Assembly: GCA_016302185.1 (NCBI GenBank)
Contig: JAEDOC010000050.1
Coordinates: 1 to 13,998 of the forward strand
Reading direction: 5' to 3'
Length of the DNA stretch: 13,998 nucleotides
From: Clostridium sp.
GTDB taxonomy: Bacteria; Bacillota; Clostridia; Lachnospirales; Lachnospiraceae
Shown: positions 12,660-13,998 of the stretch, in pieces
How positions within the stretch are numbered: position 1 is the first letter of the stretch
Layout of the letters: each line of letters begins with the position of its first letter
Position numbers and translations under genes: made by a program
Notes under the pieces: generated by a model
What the model was told of the DNA's origin: nothing
The model's database searches: none
The model's input: the letters and a program-made list of their open reading frames with translations, nothing else

Positions 12660-13457
12660 ATGTGGAGTATTAGAGATATGAAGGAGAGAGGCTGGAGCTG
12701 GGTTCGCACCATGTTTGGTCCGGCTTATCTGGCCTGTCTGATTTCTTTTGCGTTAAACGGTTTAGGCAATCGACAGCTGAATCCTCTGCTTTCCGCCGGA
12801 ACGGCAAATTCCTGGATGGACAGACTGCAGATGGTGGGCCCGGTTCAGATGTTTTTTCTGCTGCTCAGTTTTTCTGCTATGGCAATGCTGATCGGAATCG
12901 GAAGCCTGCTTTTTAAATTCTGTATTTTAAATCCGGTGGAAGCGGGGGTCTGCCGTTACTTCCTTCTGAGTCGGGAACAGGGGCAGCCTGCGGAACTGAA
13001 AACGGTATTTTATGCGTTTACCTGCGGATCCTATTGGAATGTAATTAAGATCTTATTTTTGAGGGATTTATATACCTTTTTATGGACCCTGCTTCTGGTA
13101 GTTCCGGGGATCTATAAGGGGCTGGAGTATACGATGATTCCCTGGCTTCTGGCGGAGCAGCCGGATCTTGACAGCAGGGAGGTATTTTCAAGAACCAGGG
13201 AGATGATGGACGGGAACCGGATGCATGTATTTCTTCTGAGCCTTTCCTTTATCGGCTGGTATCTGCTGGCAGCGATAGCCGCAGGTCTGTTGGGAATGCC
13301 GTTAAAGCTTTTGCCGTTTTCGGAAATCGTATTCCTGTCGGCATGGTTGGATGGTCTGATGGGACTTTTGGTGCATACCTATGAGAATGCGTCAATGACG
13401 GAGCTTTATCTGTACCTGCAGTCTCCTGTCATAGTTGAGGAAACAGGCACTTTATAA
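12660..13457 (+). CDS. DUF975-family integral membrane protein
   Basis: This is a polytopic membrane protein of unknown function (265 aa). It has about five or six hydrophobic segments (roughly 18-37, 58-90 which may be two, 122-161 which may be two, 184-210 and 216-240). The family-like core is visible: FLWTLLLVVPGIYKGLEYTM, then a soluble helix containing SREVFSRTREMMDGNR, then LLSLSFIGWYLL. The VPGIxK...M.P and S.R.MM.G patterns are what I rely on for the DUF975 call. Translation starts at the ATG at 12660, nine bases after AGGAG. The DJ-1-like gene follows 30 bases after its stop, so the two are probably cotranscribed. No catalytic residues are evident. Confidence 0.8.
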   Translation: MWSIRDMKERGWSWVRTMFGPAYLACLISFALNGLGNRQLNPLLSAGTANSWMDRLQMVGPVQMFFLLLSFSAMAMLIGIGSLLFKFCILNPVEAGVCRYFLLSREQGQPAELKTVFYAFTCGSYWNVIKILFLRDLYTFLWTLLLVVPGIYKGLEYTMIPWLLAEQPDLDSREVFSRTREMMDGNRMHVFLLSLSFIGWYLLAAIAAGLLGMPLKLLPFSEIVFLSAWLDGLMGLLVHTYENASMTELYLYLQSPVIVEETGTL

Positions 13458-13487
13458 TTATATAAACATTCAAGAGGGAGAATGAAT

Positions 13488-13998
13488 ATGAAGGAAGTAT
13501 ACGCATTTTTAGCGGAAGGATTGGAAGAAGTGGAATGTCTGGCAGCAGCCGATGTGATGGCCCGCGCCGGAATCAAGGTGACGTTGGTGTCAATTACCGG
13601 AAAGAAGAAGGTAAAGGGGTCCCATGGATTTAAGCTGAAGGCAGATGTGCTTCTGGAGGATGCAGATCTGTCAAAGGCGGATGTCTTGTTCCTTCCGGGA
13701 GGTATGCCGGGGACAAAGAATTTAAAGAACTGTCAGCCGCTTTGTGAGTCGCTTCTAAAAGCAGATAAGGAAGGACGCCGTCTGGCGGCTATCTGTGCGG
13801 CACCCAGTGTATTAGGTGATCTGGGACTGCTGAAGGGAAAGAAGGCGACCTGCTATCCGGGCTGGGAATCTCATTTAAATGGTGCGATTCTGACCGGGGC
13901 CGGTGTTGTGACCGATGGCAATATTACGACAGCCAGAGGACTTGGATATGCGCTGGATCTGGGTTTGGAGCTGGTTTCTCTTCTGGTAAGTGAAGCAG
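13488..13998 (+). CDS. DJ-1/PfpI family protein, 3'-truncated by the window
   Basis: This is a class I glutamine-amidotransferase-like fold protein of the DJ-1/YajL/ThiJ group (stress-response chaperone, deglycase-like or unknown roles in bacteria). About 170 of an expected 180-185 codons are visible. The opening KEVYAFLAEGLEEVECLAAADVMARAG carries the conserved glutamate in the EEVE segment (the one that supports the nucleophile in DJ-1). PGGMPG is the oxyanion-side loop. The nucleophile elbow is AAICAAPSVLG, with the reactive cysteine. I chose the ATG at 13488 because GAGGGAG is about 7 bases upstream; the in-frame ATG at 13482 is too close to it. A TATAAT at 13453-13458 lacks a good -35, so readthrough from the DUF975 gene is the likelier source of transcript. 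Confidence 0.88.
   Translation, partial: MKEVYAFLAEGLEEVECLAAADVMARAGIKVTLVSITGKKKVKGSHGFKLKADVLLEDADLSKADVLFLPGGMPGTKNLKNCQPLCESLLKADKEGRRLAAICAAPSVLGDLGLLKGKKATCYPGWESHLNGAILTGAGVVTDGNITTARGLGYALDLGLELVSLLVSEA

Noticed and set aside
12506..12712. N-terminal extension of the CYTH protein to 12712
   Set aside because: It would translate through a near-consensus promoter and place the ExExK motif far from the N-terminus.

Overview
The window looks like a chromosomal segment of a gut-type Lachnospiraceae (Clostridia, Firmicutes). The grounds are moderate G+C, AGGAG-type ribosome sites, sigma-A-like promoters, a YesM/YesN two-component pair beside a sugar ABC operon, and a DUF975 membrane protein. 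The family assignment is inferred from protein character, not from a search.

Layout. (1) Positions 1-525 are the right-hand part of an IS200/IS605-type insertion sequence: the C-terminal part of a Y1 (HUH) transposase TnpA, a roughly 130-base structured non-coding stretch, and a subterminal hairpin. (2) Positions 525-1328 (minus) hold two small helical proteins of unknown function in an operon; the insertion sequence abuts the 3' end of the second. (3) Positions 1381-1615 hold a likely small-protein gene with its own promoter and a palindrome. (4) Positions 1686-7157 (plus) are a tightly packed regulatory operon: a YesN-type response regulator, a YesM-type sensor kinase with a large extracytoplasmic domain, and two membrane-tethered periplasmic-binding-protein homologues, one RbsB-like and one very MglB-like. 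(5) Positions 7341-11048 are an Mgl-type galactose/glucose ABC importer (lipoprotein MglB, double ATPase MglA, permease MglC). It has its own promoter region and ends in a 20-bp-stem terminator whose right arm is part of a 118-bp tandem repeat. (6) Positions 11450-12013 hold two small genes of unknown function, each with a promoter. (7) A convergent CYTH/triphosphatase-type gene lies on the minus strand, divergent from a DUF975 membrane protein. (8) The window ends inside a DJ-1/PfpI-family gene.

How it works together. The likely theme is sugar perception linked to sugar uptake. The tethered binding proteins would bind sugar outside the membrane and modulate the YesM-like kinase. The kinase would phosphorylate the AraC-type regulator, which would activate mglBAC from the AT-rich 183-bp gap, where a 10-bp-phased direct repeat and a promoter with a weak -35 are visible. 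This resembles the XylFII-LytS-YesN type of three-component sensing, but with two candidate binding-protein subunits. The sensor MglB copy and the transport MglB copy differ at two sugar-contact positions, so they may not recognise exactly the same ligand.
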